A stretch of 62,274 nt of DNA from an uncultured Pseudomonadota bacterium. GTDB lineage: Bacteria; Pseudomonadota; Gammaproteobacteria; Steroidobacterales; Steroidobacteraceae. Made by a program: the position numbers and the translations under genes. The notes under the pieces were generated by a model that did no database searches, was not told the DNA's origin, and was given only the letters and a program-made list of their open reading frames with translations. Every line of letters begins with the position of its first letter. The stretch's first letter is position 1. The stretch is taken from the NCBI GenBank assembly GCA_903884105.1, contig CAISDJ010000128.1, positions 1 to 62,274 on the forward strand, written 5' to 3'. Of this stretch, positions 60,382-62,274 are shown one piece after another.

Positions 60382-60811
60382 CTGCCGCCCGCCACTGGCG
60401 GCCCGGCCCGCGATCCTGCTGGCGTGTCTGGCGGCCGGACTCATTCCCTGGCTTGTCCCGGCAGGGCCCTGGACCGTTCCGGCATCGCTTGCTTGTGCGA
60501 TGGCGGTCTTCTGCGGATTCCTCGCATCGGGATGGCTTGGTGGACCGCGGGCGCTTGCAATCGTCTTCTGGTTACCCGAGGGGGGCTGGTGGCTGACGAG
60601 CCGCAATGGTTCCGGCGAGGTCGCGAAGCTCCTCCCCGACAGCCGGGTATTTACTCACTGGCTGTGGCTGCGCTGGAATGGGCCTTCCGGTCGCCGCCAG
60701 GCACTCCTGCTCAGGCGCTCTGTCGAGGCCGATGCCGTCCGGCGGCTCGCGATGCGGCTCCGTCTGCAAGGCGCCCACCCGGTAACCGGGTCTGATAGCC
60801 TGCCGTTGTGA
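60347..60811 (+). CDS. ygfX: YgfX-like membrane protein
   Basis: 154 residues with two adjacent hydrophobic helices near residues 18-60 (AILLACLAAGLIPWLV and the following one), then a soluble C-terminal part with WLWLRWNGPSG and a basic, Arg-rich tail (RRLAMRLRLQG). Position directly behind sdhE and topology match YgfX/CptA of E. coli. YgfX has been described as the toxin partner of SdhE (CptB) and is otherwise poorly understood. Sequence similarity is weak, so position carries much of the call. Confidence 0.63.
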   Translation: MSSRSSPSIAIDCRPPLAARPAILLACLAAGLIPWLVPAGPWTVPASLACAMAVFCGFLASGWLGGPRALAIVFWLPEGGWWLTSRNGSGEVAKLLPDSRVFTHWLWLRWNGPSGRRQALLLRRSVEADAVRRLAMRLRLQGAHPVTGSDSLPL

Positions 60812-60862
60812 TGCAGTTCCCCGTTCAATCTTCCCAACCGGCGTCGCGGTCTGCGCAGCGCG

Positions 60863-60890
60863 CGAACTTATTGCCGGGCCGCCAGTCTAT
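60863..60890 (+). promoter_or_regulatory. Sigma-E-type promoter of rpoE
   Basis: CGAACTT (60863-60869) and GTCTAT (60885-60890) are separated by 15 bases, close to the sigma-E consensus (GGAACTT, GTCTAA-type -10). The rpoE start is 51 bases beyond. Autoregulation of rpoE by its own product is established in enteric bacteria. Confidence 0.62.
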
Positions 60891-60941
60891 TCGGCTGTCC
60901 GGGCGTTCAGTGTGCATTCACGTTGCCAGTGAATCAGCGCA

Positions 60942-61517
60942 ATGAACGCTGAAGTCACGGACCAGATGCTGGTCGAGCGGGTGCAGCGGGGTGACCGGAT
61001 CGCGTTCGACCTGCTGGTGCGCAAGTACCAGCACAAGGTGGTCAAGCTGGTAGGGCGGTTCGTGAGCAACACAGCCGATGCCGAGGACATTGCCCAGGAA
61101 GCCTTCATCAAGGCATACCGGGCGTTGCCCGCATTCCGGGGTGACAGTGCGTTCTACACGTGGCTGTACCGGATTGCGATCAATACCGCCAAGAATGCGA
61201 TCGTGTCCAGCCGGCGCAGGCCGCTGGAACTCGATGTCGATACGCAGGATGCCGAGCAGTTCGAGCGCCACCCCCAGTTGAGGGAAGGCGATACGCCGGA
61301 GGGGCTCGCCCTGACCGAGGAGATCCGCAAGTCAGTCGAGGAAGCCATTGCGGACTTACCTGAAGAACTGCGGAAGGCCATCGTGCTGCGCGAGTTGGAC
61401 GGCATGTCCTATGAGGAAATCGCCGCAGCCATGGACTGCCCGGTTGGGACAGTGCGATCCCGGATCTTCCGGGCCCGCGAGGCGATTGACAGAAAGCTGA
61501 ACCCTTTGCTGGATTAG
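60942..61517 (+). CDS. rpoE: RpoE (AlgU), sigma-E envelope stress sigma factor
   Basis: ECF sigma factor, 191 residues, the same length as E. coli RpoE. Region 2 has FDLLVRKYQHKVVKLVGRFV and DIAQEAFIKAYRALPAFRGD. Region 4 has LPEELRKAIVLRELDGMSYE and CPVGTVRSRIFRARE. It controls genes of outer-membrane assembly such as bamA, skp and rseP, all present in this window. The anti-sigma gene follows after 51 bases. Confidence 0.96.
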   Translation: MNAEVTDQMLVERVQRGDRIAFDLLVRKYQHKVVKLVGRFVSNTADAEDIAQEAFIKAYRALPAFRGDSAFYTWLYRIAINTAKNAIVSSRRRPLELDVDTQDAEQFERHPQLREGDTPEGLALTEEIRKSVEEAIADLPEELRKAIVLRELDGMSYEEIAAAMDCPVGTVRSRIFRAREAIDRKLNPLLD

Positions 61518-61568
61518 CAGCAGGCGGACCCTTGGAAGTAGAAGCGTCGAATCTTCTGGATACGAATC

Positions 61569-62228
61569 ATGCATGACGATCCAACCTCGGCTTTAAGCGA
61601 CAGCCAGCTCTCGGCCTTTCTGGACGGCGAATTGCCCGAAGAAGAGTTGAATCTGTTCATCCGCAGGCTTGAGCGTGACGCCGTCCTCAAGCGGTCGCTG
61701 TCGCGCTATGCGCTGATCGGCGAAGTGATGCGCACGCCGGCGAACAGCGGCGCTATGGTGCCCGGCAGCGGATTTGCGGCCCGGGTGAGCGCGGCCATTG
61801 ATGCGGACTCAGCCCCGGCTGCCGGGGCGGCGCCCGATGCAACGGGGGGTGCTGCCAGGTCGCGCTGGTTCGGCCCCTTGGCTGGCCTGTCGATTGCAGC
61901 GGGGGTGGCGGTCGTGGCCGTCGGCCTCATGGATCGCGCGCCCGAGGGCCCGCACACCGCCGCGGCCATCGCAGATACGACGGACGTTGCCAGCGATCCT
62001 TCGCTGGCGGAGGCGAGCTATGTCGTGCCGGAGATCACGGTGACCGGGCCCCTGGTGCCGGCCGCGCGCCTGACCAACTACGTCATGGCTCATAGCGAGT
62101 ACTCGTCGCCGATCGGGCGGCGCAACATGCTGTCGAACATGCTTTCCGACGAGGCGATGTCAGCTGATGGCGTGATTCCGGCCGGGTTCGTGCCGGACGA
62201 CGGCCCGGCCCGGCAGGTCAACCCATGA
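61569..62228 (+). CDS. rseA: RseA (MucA), anti-sigma-E factor
   Basis: 219 residues. The cytoplasmic N-terminus binds sigma-E (LSDSQLSAFLDGELPEEELN, KRSLSRYALIGEVMR). One membrane helix follows (about residues 100-120, WFGPLAGLSIAAGVAVVAVG) and a periplasmic tail that RseB would cover. It is released by DegS, then RseP, then ClpXP in the known pathway. The stop overlaps the next gene (ATGA). Confidence 0.92.
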   Translation: MHDDPTSALSDSQLSAFLDGELPEEELNLFIRRLERDAVLKRSLSRYALIGEVMRTPANSGAMVPGSGFAARVSAAIDADSAPAAGAAPDATGGAARSRWFGPLAGLSIAAGVAVVAVGLMDRAPEGPHTAAAIADTTDVASDPSLAEASYVVPEITVTGPLVPAARLTNYVMAHSEYSSPIGRRNMLSNMLSDEAMSADGVIPAGFVPDDGPARQVNP

Positions 62229-62274
62229 TCGCGCGATTGGCCACGCAAGGGCTGGCCGTGCTGCTGGTCAGCAC
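62225..62274 (+). CDS. rseB: RseB (MucB), sigma-E regulatory protein (5' end only)
   Basis: Only the first 16 complete codons are in the window: MIARLATQGLAVLLVS, the beginning of a signal peptide. The ATGA overlap with rseA and the standard rpoE-rseA-rseB order identify it; the product itself cannot be checked here. Confidence 0.65.
   Translation, partial: MIARLATQGLAVLLVS

Overview
The window is a GC-rich bacterial chromosome segment, almost entirely coding. It carries outer-membrane biogenesis genes (bamA, skp, lpxD-fabZ-lpxA-lpxB, kdsA), sdhE, ygfX and an rpoE-rseA-rseB cluster. Together these point to a gammaproteobacterium. The rpfE-like/recJ/prfB/lysS order and the TonB receptor style suggest the Xanthomonadales/Nevskiales/Steroidobacterales side of the class; that placement is inference from gene content and order, not a database result.

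Layout: (1) 1-5.1 kb: start of dapE on the minus strand, a Pho-box-like site, then pstSCAB-phoU for phosphate uptake. (2) 5.1-10.7 kb, minus strand: dapD-dapC (lysine/peptidoglycan precursor), glnD (PII uridylyltransferase) and map. (3) 10.78-11.08 kb: a 297-bp element with 34-bp terminal inverted repeats, resembling a MITE. (4) 11.1-25.5 kb, plus strand: rpsB promoter and leader, rpsB-tsf, pyrH-frr-uppS-cdsA-dxr-rseP-bamA-skp-lpxD-fabZ-lpxA-lpxB, a translation-to-envelope supercluster. (5) 25.6-26.8 kb: a minus-strand pair (a DUF6152 protein and a secreted protein of unknown function). (6) 27.1-31.8 kb: rnhB, dnaE, slyX. (7) 31.9-36.4 kb: accessory transport block (amtB, a possible 34-residue protein, a TonB-dependent receptor). 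(8) 36.7-48.6 kb: accA, tilS, pyrG-kdsA-eno-ftsB-ispD-ispF, truD, a convergent Smr-domain gene, surE-pcm-nlpD. (9) 48.6-49.05 kb: noncoding DNA with inverted repeats where rpoS often lies. (10) 49.05-56.2 kb: a Mth938-like protein, an RpfE-like protein, recJ, prfB with its +1 programmed frameshift, lysS, ygfZ. (11) 56.3-62.27 kb: an SDHAF4-like gene, sdhCDAB, sdhE, ygfX, then rpoE-rseA and the start of rseB.

Many genes overlap by 1-4 bases (pstC/pstA, cdsA/dxr/rseP, lpxA/lpxB, pyrG/kdsA/eno/ftsB, surE/pcm, the RpfE-like gene/recJ, sdhC/D/A, rseA/rseB), so translational coupling is widespread. Regulatory signals I could read include a Pho box before pstS, a sigma-54-type GG-N10-GC element before amtB, a sigma-E-type promoter before rpoE, and a strong GC-discriminator promoter plus structured leader before rpsB.

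The least explained feature is a recurring non-coding structure at the 3' ends of rnhB, tilS, prfB and lysS. A short tandem array, with 7-bp units in the first three, starts at or just after the stop codon. It is answered downstream by degenerate copies of the same unit in inverted orientation. The units differ from locus to locus but the architecture is the same. No CRISPR array, tRNA, rRNA, prophage or defence system was seen.
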